A stretch of DNA of 64,000 bases, taken from NCBI RefSeq assembly GCF_039621805.1, contig NZ_CP155075.1:806001-870000 (forward strand), written 5' to 3'. The translations under genes and the position numbers were made by a program. Shown here piece by piece: positions 7,551 to 16,502 of the stretch. How positions within the stretch are numbered: position 1 is the stretch's first letter; the number at the start of each line of letters is the position of its first letter. The stretch comes from Paraburkholderia sp. PREW-6R. GTDB taxonomy: Bacteria > Pseudomonadota > Gammaproteobacteria > Burkholderiales > Burkholderiaceae. The notes beneath the pieces were generated by a model. The model made no database searches and had not been told where the DNA came from. It worked only from the letters and a program-made list of their open reading frames with translations.

Positions 7551-9200
7551 CTAGCGCCAGCGGGCTTCCTGACGGTCGTAGGTCTGCGCAAACGGGTCCA
7601 CGGTTTCAGCAATCAAACGCTTCTTCGCGATCTTGCGCGACGGCGTGCGCGGAAAATCGCCGTCGATATATTGCAGAAAGCGCGGCACCTTGAAGGCCGC
7701 GAGATGCTTCGCGCAATGCTCGAACACCATCGACGGTGGCACGTCCGCATGCGACAGCCCTTCGCGCAACTTGAGATAGGCTTTGACTTCCTCGCGGCGC
7801 AGCGGGTCGGGCACGGGCACGACCGCCGCTTCGTCGATGACATCCAGACTGCGCAGCACCGCTTCGACCTCGGTCGCGGATACGTTCTCCCCCGAACGCT
7901 TGATCATCTCCTTGATGCGGCCGACGATGCTATAGAAGCCATCGGCATCGCGCCTGAAGATATCGCCGGTGCGAAACCATGCGCCGTCGAAGCTCTCCGC
8001 GTTCGCCTCGGGCCGCTTGTAATAGCCCCACAAGATGCCGCGTCCACGCACCCACAATTCGCCAGCCTCGTCCACCTCCGCGACGCTGCCGTCCTCGCGG
8101 CGAATCTGCAGCTCGCGAAATGGCGCAGGCAGGCCGCAGGTGCGTTCGAGCGCCTTGTCGTGCGCCCATGCCGGCACCAGCGCACCGGTGCCCACTTCCG
8201 TCATGCCAAAGCCTTCGCGCGCGATCACATTGAAGCGCGCCTGTACTTCTTCTCGCGCGGGCTGCGTCCAGCCATAGATGCTGATGTACTTGAGGCACAC
8301 CTCTGCATCACGCGGGCTGCGCGGATGCTGGCTCAAGGCCGGCTCCGGAAAGATGCAATAGTGGATGCGATAGTCGATCAGCCACGACATGAAGCGCGAC
8401 AAACTCATGCGCTCCGCGATATACGCGGTGCCACCGAGCTTCAACGTCATGAGGAATTGCCACATGGGGTCCATGTAGAAGAACGGCGCCCAGATCAGCA
8501 CGTTTTCGATGCCCCCCTGCGGCCCGCGCCGATGCCGCGCCGCGCCATGACAATGGATCATCCAGTAGTCGTGGCTTAGCATGCAGCCCTTCGGGAATCC
8601 CGTTGTGCCCGAAGTGTATTGAAGATTGAGCAGATCGTTGCGCGACACCGCGCTCGGCGCGACGAAATCCGCATTGCCTGCATCGACGAGAGCCTGCCAT
8701 TGCAACGTTGGATCGCTCGCGTCCACCGCCCCGGCGACGATCACGCGTTCCCATGCGAGCAGACCGGGCAGCGCGGGTGCATCGGCGAGACGCGGCAGAT
8801 ACTCCGCGTCGATCACGAGATATTGCGCGTCGGCGTCGGTCAGCACGAAGGCCATTTCTTCGCGTGTGTAGGCTGTGTTGACCGGCACCATCACCGCGCC
8901 AATGCGTCCGAGCGCGATCCACGTAATGGGAAACTCGGGCGCATTCTTGAGCATCAGCGCAACATGGCTGCCTTTGCGGATGCCGCGTTTGACCAGCGAA
9001 TCGGCAAGACAAGAAGCCGCGCGATCGATCTCCGCATAGCTCATGCTGATGCCGCGCTCGAACCACACGGCAGCCGTTTTATCGCCATGGAGCGCGGCCT
9101 GCTCCCGAACGAAATCGCCCAGCGATTCGGGCAGCGCCAGCGCTTCCTGACGCTTTCGATGCGCGAGTTCGTCCGCCACGGTCGGCGACTGTGTCTTCAT
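7551..9200 (-). CDS. AMP-dependent acyl-CoA synthetase/ligase
   Basis: Adenylate-forming enzyme that activates a carboxylate with ATP and transfers it to CoA. It has 549 residues. Seen: the P-loop YTSGTTGFPKG (about 195-205), the acceptor motif GFGMTE, the hinge TGDIFRRDADGFYSIVGR, and the C-terminal TPSRKIAKKRL with the catalytic lysine. The start chosen has GGAG six bases upstream. In-frame starts 4 and 14 codons further up have no convincing site. It follows the ABC ATPase in the same operon. Upstream genes include an FAD oxidoreductase and an aldehyde dehydrogenase, so a plausible order is import, oxidation to aldehyde, oxidation to acid, then CoA activation. Crotonobetaine/carnitine-CoA ligase-like enzymes are an alternative label. 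Confidence 0.9.
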   Translation of the reverse strand: MKTQSPTVADELAHRKRQEALALPESLGDFVREQAALHGDKTAAVWFERGISMSYAEIDRAASCLADSLVKRGIRKGSHVALMLKNAPEFPITWIALGRIGAVMVPVNTAYTREEMAFVLTDADAQYLVIDAEYLPRLADAPALPGLLAWERVIVAGAVDASDPTLQWQALVDAGNADFVAPSAVSRNDLLNLQYTSGTTGFPKGCMLSHDYWMIHCHGAARHRRGPQGGIENVLIWAPFFYMDPMWQFLMTLKLGGTAYIAERMSLSRFMSWLIDYRIHYCIFPEPALSQHPRSPRDAEVCLKYISIYGWTQPAREEVQARFNVIAREGFGMTEVGTGALVPAWAHDKALERTCGLPAPFRELQIRREDGSVAEVDEAGELWVRGRGILWGYYKRPEANAESFDGAWFRTGDIFRRDADGFYSIVGRIKEMIKRSGENVSATEVEAVLRSLDVIDEAAVVPVPDPLRREEVKAYLKLREGLSHADVPPSMVFEHCAKHLAAFKVPRFLQYIDGDFPRTPSRKIAKKRLIAETVDPFAQTYDRQEARWR

Positions 9201-9260
9201 GCTGTTCTCCATAAACTTGCCGGCCCCGTGTTCGAGCGACACGGCGCGGATAAGGGGTGT

Positions 9261-10367
9261 TCAGTCCTGCAAAATCATCTGGCAGTCTTCCGGCGCCCAG
9301 TCGATGAGAACCGGCGCGCCCCGCGCGTGGGTAGATGGACGGCGGCTGCCCTGCTGCTGCACCACGATCTGCATGTCGCCCGGAAGGCGCACGTGATGAC
9401 GCACGACGCCGCCGAGCGTGATCGAGTCCTCGAGCGTGCCCGCGTGACGCAAGCCGCCGGCGATTGCATCGTCCAGCTTGAGATCGCTGGAATCAGGCGC
9501 ACCCATCATGCGCACGCTTTCGGGCCGCACCAGCAGCTTGACCGCGGTGCCGCGCGTGACGGCTCGCGAATGCATTGCGGCGCGCAGCATGCCGAGCGGT
9601 GTCGACACGATCGCATGCTCACCCGCGTTTTCCTGCACGACGCCCGCAATCAGATTCGCGGTGCCGATGAAGCTCGCTGCGAACACGGTGCGCGGCGAGC
9701 GATAGAGCTCGTCGGGCGTGGCGACCTGTTCGACCTGCCCTTGATTCATCAGCACGATGCGATCGGACATCGACAACGCCTCGTCCTGGTCGTGCGTCAC
9801 ATTGAGCATGGTGATGCCGAGTTCCGCGTGCAGCCGGCGAATCTCGAACTGCATCTGTTCTCGCAACTTCTTGTCGAGCGCACCAAGCGGTTCGTCGAAC
9901 AGAATCAGCGCCGGGTTGTAGACGATGCAACGCGCGAGCGACACGCGCTGCTGTTGTCCGCCCGACAATTCCTTGGGCTTGCGTTGCGCGATGTCGGGCA
10001 GGCGCACGAGTTCGAGCACCTGCATGACTTTGTCTCGAATCTCGCTTTTCGACATCTTGCGAACGCGCAGCGGGAACGCGATATTGTCGAACACGCTCAT
10101 GTGCGGCATCAGTGCGTAGTTCTGAAAGACCATGCCGAGGCCGCGCGCGCTCGGTGGTGCATCGGTGATATCGACTCCGCGCACGAAAATGCGTCCTGAA
10201 GACGGACTCACCATGCCTGCGATCAGGTTGAGCAGCGTCGTCTTGCCCGAGCCGCTCGGTCCGAGCAGCGTCACGAATTCGCCTTGCCTGACGCTGAAGT
10301 CGAGTGGCGCGAGCGCCTGCACCGCGCCGTAACGTCGCGAGACCTGCTTCAGTTCGATCATGTTCAT
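9261..10367 (-). CDS. ABC transporter ATP-binding protein, PotA/spermidine-putrescine type
   Basis: Cytoplasmic ATPase subunit that powers the adjacent importer. It has 368 residues. Seen: Walker A GPSGSGKT (36-43), Q-loop Gln82, signature LSGGQ (134-138), Walker B LILFDEP (154-160), the H-loop in NVTHDQDEAL (His192), and a C-terminal TOBE-like regulatory region. The start has GGAG seven bases upstream and overlaps the stop of the FAD oxidoreductase by four bases (ATGA), so the two are translationally coupled. Two permeases and a binding protein of the same class lie upstream in the operon. Substrates of this subfamily are usually polyamines or related amines. The actual ligand is unknown. 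Confidence 0.92.
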   Translation of the reverse strand: MNMIELKQVSRRYGAVQALAPLDFSVRQGEFVTLLGPSGSGKTTLLNLIAGMVSPSSGRIFVRGVDITDAPPSARGLGMVFQNYALMPHMSVFDNIAFPLRVRKMSKSEIRDKVMQVLELVRLPDIAQRKPKELSGGQQQRVSLARCIVYNPALILFDEPLGALDKKLREQMQFEIRRLHAELGITMLNVTHDQDEALSMSDRIVLMNQGQVEQVATPDELYRSPRTVFAASFIGTANLIAGVVQENAGEHAIVSTPLGMLRAAMHSRAVTRGTAVKLLVRPESVRMMGAPDSSDLKLDDAIAGGLRHAGTLEDSITLGGVVRHHVRLPGDMQIVVQQQGSRRPSTHARGAPVLIDWAPEDCQMILQD

Positions 10368-11974
10368 GATTTGGCTCCGCCCCGACGTCTCTCGTTGCGC
10401 ATCACGACCTGCGCGGCGTTATGACCTGGCACGCCCGTCACGCCGCCACCCGGATGCACGGATGCACCGCATTGATAAAGCCCTTTCACCGGCGTGCGAT
10501 AGTCCGCCGCGCCCTGCACGGGACGCCTGAAGAAAATCTGATCGGCGCTCAGTTCACCGTGATGCACATGTCCGCCCGGCAGCGCGAAGATACGTTCGAG
10601 ATCAAAGGGCGACAACACTTGCGCCGCATCGATACAGTCGCGAATATCGGGCGCGTGTTGCGAAAGCGTGTCGATCACGATTTCGTAGAGGCGATCCCGC
10701 TGGGTGTCCCAATCGCCTTCGCGCAGTGCATACGGCGCATGCTGGCCGAAGATGCTGATGAGATGCTTGCCCGTGGGCGCGACTGTCGGATCGACGGCGC
10801 TGGGCGTCATTACGACCAGCGCAGGGCGCGGCGCGATCTCGCCATACTTGGCGGCGTCCCACGCGCGCTCCAGATACTCGACCGACGGCCCGATACGCAC
10901 CTGCGCCGGATACGCGAACCCCGCGGCGTTTGCATCGAAGTCCTTGAAGGTGGGAAGACGATTCAACGCGAGATGCACCTTGAACGCAGTCGAGCGATCG
11001 CGAATCTGCGAAACGCGCGACACGAATGCGGGCGGCACGTGACGCGCATGCACGAGCTTCTGAAACAGCACCTTGGTCGCGACGTTCGAGATCACGCATC
11101 CGGCCGCGATATGTTCGCCTGATTCGAGCCGTACGCCGACCGCGCGATCGCCTTCTATCAACACTTCGGCCACCGGTGCATCGCAGCGCACTTCCATGCC
11201 GTGCGCCCGACCCGATGCCGCGATCGACTCGGAAATCGTGCCCATGCCGCCGCGCACGAAACCTGCCGGTCCGGCATTCGTCGCATTGTCCCGGATGAAA
11301 CCGCGCAACAGCACGTAGGCCGAGCCCGGAGAACAGATGCTCGTCGCCGCGCCGCCGCACGACGCATAGAAGCCGAGCGCGGCGATCATCTCGTCGGAGC
11401 GGAACCAGCGCGCCAGATAGTCGCGGGCCGATAACGTGAGGATGTCGTACAGATCGTAGAACTGCTCGCCCATGTCGCGGAAGCGCCACGCGAAACCGAG
11501 CAGTTTGCTGCGCGCGCCGAGCGCACTATCCGCGGGATCTGGCGGGATTTCCCACAGCATCTCCGAGACTGCCTTGCCGAGCCTCGTCATGTGTGCACGA
11601 TACTTGCCGTAGGCTTGCGCATCCGCGTAGTCGAAGCACGCGATGTCGCGCGCCAGCTGCTCGCCTTCCGCGCGGAACACCAGGCTGCGGCCATTGCCAT
11701 AGAGATGCAGCATAGGCGTCGGCACGACGATTTCGTAGCCGTGCTTCGCGAGTTCGAGTTCCTGAATGATGCGCGGTTGCAGCAGCGCCATCGTGTAGGA
11801 AGCGGTCGATACGCGATACCCCGGCCACACGGCTTCGCTGACCGCCGCGCCGCCCGCCAGCTCACGCCGCTCCAGCACGCACACCTTGAAACCCTTGCGC
11901 GCAAGATACGCCCCGCACACGAGGCCGTTGTGCCCTGCGCCGACGATCACCGCGTCGTGGTGTATGTTTGCCAT
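10364..11974 (-). CDS. FAD-dependent oxidoreductase, phytoene desaturase/PYROXD2-like
   Basis: Flavoprotein of 536 residues with an N-terminal dinucleotide-binding motif (VGAGHNG, residues 11-17, acidic Glu35 at the end of the second strand) and a C-terminal FAD-closing segment (YQCGASVHPGGGVTGVPGHN). This is the pattern of the phytoene-dehydrogenase-related family, which includes amine oxidase-like enzymes. No transmembrane segments are evident. It is embedded between the transporter permease and ATPase genes, overlapping the latter by four bases, so it very probably acts on the imported compound, for example by oxidising an amine to an imine or aldehyde. That reaction is inferred from the PuuC-like dehydrogenase in the same operon. 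Confidence 0.85.
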   Translation of the reverse strand: MANIHHDAVIVGAGHNGLVCGAYLARKGFKVCVLERRELAGGAAVSEAVWPGYRVSTASYTMALLQPRIIQELELAKHGYEIVVPTPMLHLYGNGRSLVFRAEGEQLARDIACFDYADAQAYGKYRAHMTRLGKAVSEMLWEIPPDPADSALGARSKLLGFAWRFRDMGEQFYDLYDILTLSARDYLARWFRSDEMIAALGFYASCGGAATSICSPGSAYVLLRGFIRDNATNAGPAGFVRGGMGTISESIAASGRAHGMEVRCDAPVAEVLIEGDRAVGVRLESGEHIAAGCVISNVATKVLFQKLVHARHVPPAFVSRVSQIRDRSTAFKVHLALNRLPTFKDFDANAAGFAYPAQVRIGPSVEYLERAWDAAKYGEIAPRPALVVMTPSAVDPTVAPTGKHLISIFGQHAPYALREGDWDTQRDRLYEIVIDTLSQHAPDIRDCIDAAQVLSPFDLERIFALPGGHVHHGELSADQIFFRRPVQGAADYRTPVKGLYQCGASVHPGGGVTGVPGHNAAQVVMRNERRRGGAKS

Positions 11975-11999
11975 GTCGCCTGTATCGCCCGGGTTACGC

Positions 12000-12854
12000 T
12001 CATTGATCCGTGGATGCTTCGCGCCGCTGCAGCGCCATGATGCCCAGACACATCAGGAGCGAGATCAGCGTGAGCATGGTCGATACGGCGGCCAGCACCG
12101 GCGACACTTCCCAGCGAATCGCGCTATACATCTTGACGGGCAGTGTCGTGGTCTGCGGTCCCGAGATGAAATACGCGACCACGACTTCATCGAAGGAAAG
12201 CAGGAACGCGAACAGCACGCTTACCGCGACCGATGCGCGTATCTGCGGCAATACCACCTGAAAGAAGATGCGCACGCGGCTCGCGCCCATCACGAGCGCG
12301 ACGGCTTCCAGCGCGGCATCCGCGTGACGCAAGCCCGACCCGACCGCGATCACCACGAACGGCACGACAAGCACCGCATGCGCGAGCGCAAGGCCCCAGA
12401 TCGTATTCACGAGCCCGAGCGTCGAAAACTGCTTGTAGATGCCGAGGCCCAATACCACGACCGGCACCAGCATGGGTGTGATCGCGAGCGTTTCGAAGAT
12501 GCGCTTGCCGGGGAAGCGTGCGCGTGCGAGTGCGTACGCGCCAGGCACGCCGACCGCGATCGAGATCGCGGAGGCCACCAGAGCAACGATCACGCTCGTC
12601 ACGCATGCGCCCCACCAGGCGGGATCGGCGAGAAGCTGCCTGAACAGATCGAGCGAGAAAGTCTTCGGCGGGAAAGTGAGTTCACTGCCGCCACCAAAGG
12701 AAATCGGCACGATGACGAGGCTCGGCAGCAGCAGGAACAGATAGCCGCACCATCCGCCTATCGTGCCCAGCACGCGCAACATGGCGCGCGAATCGCGGCG
12801 TTTCGCTTCGGGCCGGACGTAGGTGCTCCCGACCTCGGTTGCGGTATCGATCAT
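12000..12854 (-). CDS. ABC transporter permease, PotC type
   Basis: Inner-membrane permease of 284 residues with about six hydrophobic segments. Seen: the cytoplasmic EAA loop (ALEAVALVMGASRVRIFFQ) that contacts the ATPase, and the family block LLSFDEVVVAYFISG near the C-terminus. The open frame runs far upstream, but the true start is an ATG with GGAGG seven bases before it, overlapping the stop of the first permease by four bases (ATGA). It is the second of the paired permeases of a spermidine/putrescine-type importer, with the FAD oxidoreductase following 25 bases later. Confidence 0.9.
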   Translation of the reverse strand: MIDTATEVGSTYVRPEAKRRDSRAMLRVLGTIGGWCGYLFLLLPSLVIVPISFGGGSELTFPPKTFSLDLFRQLLADPAWWGACVTSVIVALVASAISIAVGVPGAYALARARFPGKRIFETLAITPMLVPVVVLGLGIYKQFSTLGLVNTIWGLALAHAVLVVPFVVIAVGSGLRHADAALEAVALVMGASRVRIFFQVVLPQIRASVAVSVLFAFLLSFDEVVVAYFISGPQTTTLPVKMYSAIRWEVSPVLAAVSTMLTLISLLMCLGIMALQRREASTDQ

Positions 12855-13684
12855 GCGAGCGCCTCCCTGCCCTGCTGCACGCGTCCGAGCATGGCGATGA
12901 GGACGCCCGACAGCACGAGCAGCATCATCGCAATGGCGGCGGCGAGCGTCCAGTCGAGCGTCTGCCGGGTATAGAAATCGATCAGGTTCGCCAGCATCAT
13001 GTCGCGCGGACCGCCCAGCAGCGCAGGTGTAATGTACATGCCCATCGAGAGCGTCAGGCACATCAGCACGCCTGCGATCACGCCCGGCATCGAAAGGGGC
13101 AGCGTAATGCGCGCGAAGATCATCCACGGGCCTGCGCCCATCAACTCGGCCGCGAACTTGAGGTTGCGGTTTTGCGTGGTGAGACTCGTGAGGATCGGCA
13201 GCACCATGAACGGCAGCAAATAGTTCGTCATGCCGATCACAACCCCGGTACGATTGAACACGAGTTCCGGATGCCATGCATCGCCCGAGAGCCAGCCCGC
13301 AATCTTCGCGATGAGGCCCGCACTTCCCAACACCACGGTAAAGGCATAGCTCTTGACGAGGATGCTGGTCCAGAACGGCAACATCACCATGACGAGATAC
13401 GGGGCGCGCTTCGCGGTGGGCAGGCGCGCGAGATGCAGCGCGACGATATAGCCGAGCAGAAGACTAGTGCCCGTCGCGAACGAGGCGATCGCGAGCGTGC
13501 TGCCGAGCACGCGGCGAATCAGCGGATTGGTGAAGACCTGCTCGTAGCCGCGCAGCGTGAACGCATGCTCCCAGATGCTCGACCAACCGACCACGCCCAG
13601 CGGCCATAGAAAGAACACGGCCAGCAGCGTATAGAGCGGCAGCAACATCACGACGACGGTCTTCACATTGAGCGTATAGTTCAT
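12851..13684 (-). CDS. ABC transporter permease, PotB type
   Basis: Inner-membrane permease of 277 residues. Seen: a first membrane span (VVVMLLPLYTLLAVFFLWPL), the EAA-like loop AAELMGAGPWMIFARITLPL, and further spans to the C-terminus (MLLVLSGVLIAML). The start has a strong AGGAGG six bases upstream. It lies 39 bases after the binding-protein gene and overlaps the second permease by four bases, so the pair is probably made in equal amounts and forms a heterodimeric channel. Confidence 0.9.
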   Translation of the reverse strand: MNYTLNVKTVVVMLLPLYTLLAVFFLWPLGVVGWSSIWEHAFTLRGYEQVFTNPLIRRVLGSTLAIASFATGTSLLLGYIVALHLARLPTAKRAPYLVMVMLPFWTSILVKSYAFTVVLGSAGLIAKIAGWLSGDAWHPELVFNRTGVVIGMTNYLLPFMVLPILTSLTTQNRNLKFAAELMGAGPWMIFARITLPLSMPGVIAGVLMCLTLSMGMYITPALLGGPRDMMLANLIDFYTRQTLDWTLAAAIAMMLLVLSGVLIAMLGRVQQGREALA

Positions 13685-13723
13685 CGCGCGCCTCCTATCG
13701 CCTGCTTTGCCGGATTGCTCCGC

Positions 13724-14800
13724 TTAGGTGAGCATCCACGTCGTGAAGCGGTTTTGCAAGGCATCGTAGTGATCGCCCCACCAAGCATCGTTGATGATGA
13801 TGCTGTTTTTATCGTGCATGTCGGGCATGCGTGCCTTTGCGGCGGCGGACACCAGCGGCATCGCAGCGGTCACATTCGGCGCGAATTCCACCATGTCGCA
13901 GAACGCGGCCTGACGGTCCGGGCGCAGACAGAACGCCACGTATTGCATCGCGGCCCGCGTGTTCTTGCCGTACTTCGGCACCGCGAGATATTCGAGGCTG
14001 TTGAGCGTCTGCTTCATCGACATCTGCACGGAGGTACCCGCGCGCTGTGCCGGCAGCACGCGGCTCAGATACGTGTAGGTGAAGTCAAGTTCGTTGCTGG
14101 CGATAAGCGTGACGGTCTCCGGCGTCGTCTCGATCCACTTGCGCACGGCGGGCTTGATGCGGTCCATCGCCTTGAACGCGCGTTCGACATCGAGCGGATA
14201 GAGCTTGTCGGGCGCGACGCCATCGGCAAGCAACGCCATCTCGAGGTTTTCGCTAACGCGCGGACGCAAGCCCCGCCGCCCCGGAAAACCCTTAACGTCC
14301 CAGAACTCGGCATAGGTCGTCGGCGGCTTTGCGCTTCGCTTCGGATCGAAGCCGATACCGCCAGCATACGAATACGTGCCGACGAAATCCTGTCCGGTCC
14401 TCGTGACCAGCCCGTCCGTCTTGACGATGGCCGGGTCGAGCTTTTCCCACATGCCCGCGCGCGATCCCGCCACGATCTGCGGCCCGATGCTGTCGAACAC
14501 ATCCCACGACACATTCTTCGACTCGACCTGCACCTTCATACGCGCCAGGTCCGCGCTGTTGACGAGATTCACCGCGATGCCCGTCTCTTTGGTGAATGGC
14601 TCGGCGAACGCGCCGCGAATCGCGGCTTCATACGCGCCGCCCCAGCACGTCACGCTGATGCTCTTCGACTGCGCGCGCACGATAGCGGGCGCACCGAGCA
14701 GCGCGACGCCCGCAAGCGCGGCCGCTTGCTGGAGGAACACGCGCCGTGGGCGAGGTTGCTGGTCGATGAGCTTTGATGTGTCGAGGTCGGGCGTTTTCAT
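13724..14800 (-). CDS. Periplasmic solute-binding protein, PotD/extracellular SBP type, Tat-like signal
   Basis: Substrate-capturing protein of the importer, 358 residues. The N-terminus carries two arginines followed by a hydrophobic stretch (RPRRVFLQQAAALAGVALLG) and an Ala-rich cleavage region near APAIVRAQS, resembling a Tat signal peptide. The mature part begins SISVTCWGGAYE, typical of PotD-like proteins. The frame is open for 88 codons upstream but that translation is compositionally unlike protein. The start used has GGAAA upstream and gives a proper signal peptide. It lies 55 bases after the aldehyde dehydrogenase gene and 39 before the first permease. Confidence 0.9.
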   Translation of the reverse strand: MKTPDLDTSKLIDQQPRPRRVFLQQAAALAGVALLGAPAIVRAQSKSISVTCWGGAYEAAIRGAFAEPFTKETGIAVNLVNSADLARMKVQVESKNVSWDVFDSIGPQIVAGSRAGMWEKLDPAIVKTDGLVTRTGQDFVGTYSYAGGIGFDPKRSAKPPTTYAEFWDVKGFPGRRGLRPRVSENLEMALLADGVAPDKLYPLDVERAFKAMDRIKPAVRKWIETTPETVTLIASNELDFTYTYLSRVLPAQRAGTSVQMSMKQTLNSLEYLAVPKYGKNTRAAMQYVAFCLRPDRQAAFCDMVEFAPNVTAAMPLVSAAAKARMPDMHDKNSIIINDAWWGDHYDALQNRFTTWMLT

Positions 14801-14855
14801 GATGGTTTCCACGATGGCACGTTGATCGGGGGATACCTTGAGTCGTTCGTCGTCT

Positions 14856-16349
14856 TCAGCCTGCAATCCAGATTGCTTTCCAGTCCATGTATTTGTCGAA
14901 CGCGTGCATCGACTTGTCGCGCCCGAAGCCGGATTGCCTGAAGCCGCCAAACGGTGAGGACATGGTGCCGCGATCGAAGCAGTTGACCCACACCACGCCC
15001 GCTCGCAATTGCCGCGACACCTGCTGCGCACGGGCGATGTTGGAGGTCCACACGGCGGCGGCAAGACCGTAGATGGTGTCGTTCGCGACGCGCACCGCTT
15101 CTTCGGGCGACTCCACCGTGATTGCCGACAGCACCGGCCCGAATATCTCCTCTCGCGCGATGCGCATGTCGTTGCTCACGCGATCGAACACGGTCGGCTC
15201 GATGAAGTAGCCGCCCGATTCCGTGCGTGCCGCACGGCCTCCCGCGACGACGCGCGCGCCTTCCGCGCGTCCCGCATCGATATACGACATCACCGTTTCG
15301 TGCTGCGTCTGGCTGACGATCGCACCCATCTTCGTTGCGGGATCGAGCGGGTCGCCCGGCACCAGTTCGCGGGCGATCTTCGCCACGCGTTCGAGGAGTT
15401 CGTCGCGCACCGCCGCGTGTACGATGAGCCGCGAGCCTGCATTGCAAACCTGCCCACTGTTGGCGAAGATGCCGGCGGCGACGGCGCGCGCGGCGGCATC
15501 GAGATCGGGACAGTCGTCGAGCACGATATGCGGGCTCTTGCCGCCGCATTCGAGCCCGACGCGCTTGATGTTCGATTGACCCGAGTACTGCATGAAGAGC
15601 TTGCCCACAGCGGTCGAACCGGTGAAACCGATCGCATCGACATCCATGTGCAGACCGAGCGCGCGGCCCGCCGTCTCGCCGTAGCCGGGCAACACGTTGA
15701 GCACGCCCGCGGGCAGGCCGGCTTCCATCGCCAGCGCCGCAATGCGGATCGCTGTGAGCGGCGATTGCTCGGCGGGCTTGAGCACGACCGAGTTGCCGGC
15801 GGCGAGCGCGGGGCCGAGCTTCCAGCTTGCCATCGACAGCGGATAGTTCCATGGCACGACGGCGGCGACCACGCCGAGCGGTTCGCGCACGATCATGGTG
15901 GTGACGTCGGGCGCGGCGGGCGCGGTTTCGCCGTAGAGTTTGTCGATGGCTTCGCCGTACCACTGGATGCAGGTCGCGGAGCTTGCGATGTCGCCGTTAT
16001 AGGCGTTGGTGATGGGCTTGCCGACATCGAGCGATTCGAGCAGCGCCAGTTCTTCGCGATGCTCCATTATCGACTGTGCAAACTTCAGCATGACGGCCTT
16101 GCGCCCGGCAGGCGCAAGGCGCGACCACACACCCGATTCGAATGCACGGCGCGCGCTTTGCACCGCAACATCGACATCTTCCGCACCGCATTCCGCGATG
16201 TCGGCGATGGTGCGTCCGGTAGCGGGATTCACCGTCGCGAAAGTCTTGCCCGACAGCGCAGACACGTGTTGTCCGTCGATGAACGCGCGGCCCTCGGGGC
16301 GAATCTCTTGAGCGCGTGCGCGCCACACCGATGCATCAGGAATGCTCAC
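14856..16349 (-). CDS. Aldehyde dehydrogenase, PuuC-like
   Basis: NAD(P)-dependent aldehyde dehydrogenase of 497 residues. Seen: PWNYP with Asn168, the glutamate base in LECGGKSP (Glu267), and the nucleophile in GQVCNAGSRL (Cys302). Segments such as WYGEAIDKLYGE and MIVREPLGV resemble PuuC, which oxidises gamma-glutamyl-gamma-aminobutyraldehyde in putrescine catabolism. The start is GTG with AAGGAG seven bases upstream. It is the first gene of the eight-gene operon and is read away from a LysR gene. With a polyamine-type importer downstream, oxidation of an aminoaldehyde is likely but not proven. Confidence 0.9.
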   Translation of the reverse strand: MSIPDASVWRARAQEIRPEGRAFIDGQHVSALSGKTFATVNPATGRTIADIAECGAEDVDVAVQSARRAFESGVWSRLAPAGRKAVMLKFAQSIMEHREELALLESLDVGKPITNAYNGDIASSATCIQWYGEAIDKLYGETAPAAPDVTTMIVREPLGVVAAVVPWNYPLSMASWKLGPALAAGNSVVLKPAEQSPLTAIRIAALAMEAGLPAGVLNVLPGYGETAGRALGLHMDVDAIGFTGSTAVGKLFMQYSGQSNIKRVGLECGGKSPHIVLDDCPDLDAAARAVAAGIFANSGQVCNAGSRLIVHAAVRDELLERVAKIARELVPGDPLDPATKMGAIVSQTQHETVMSYIDAGRAEGARVVAGGRAARTESGGYFIEPTVFDRVSNDMRIAREEIFGPVLSAITVESPEEAVRVANDTIYGLAAAVWTSNIARAQQVSRQLRAGVVWVNCFDRGTMSSPFGGFRQSGFGRDKSMHAFDKYMDWKAIWIAG

Positions 16350-16502
16350 AGCGAAGCTCCTTAATTGATTGACTGGAATGCTTGCCTGCTGGTTATTTCC
16401 GCTACCGATGAAGCCCAGTGTACGGTTTCAAAACTATGAAAACCAATACTTTCTGATAAGGTTGTTCCTGCCTGAAAGTTATGGGTTTTCGCGAGGTCGG
16501 CC
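16350..16502. promoter_or_regulatory. Divergent promoter region with candidate LysR box
   Basis: This 153-base interval separates the aldehyde dehydrogenase operon and the LysR gene. It contains an interrupted dyad, GGTTTCA-N6-TGAAAACC (16424-16444), in a locally AT-rich context close to the LysR start. It is a plausible regulator-binding site. No footprint evidence is available. Confidence 0.45.

Noticed and set aside
13724..15064. Extended start for the solute-binding protein
   Set aside because: The upstream 88 codons are Cys/Arg/Pro-rich and remove the signal peptide from the N-terminus.
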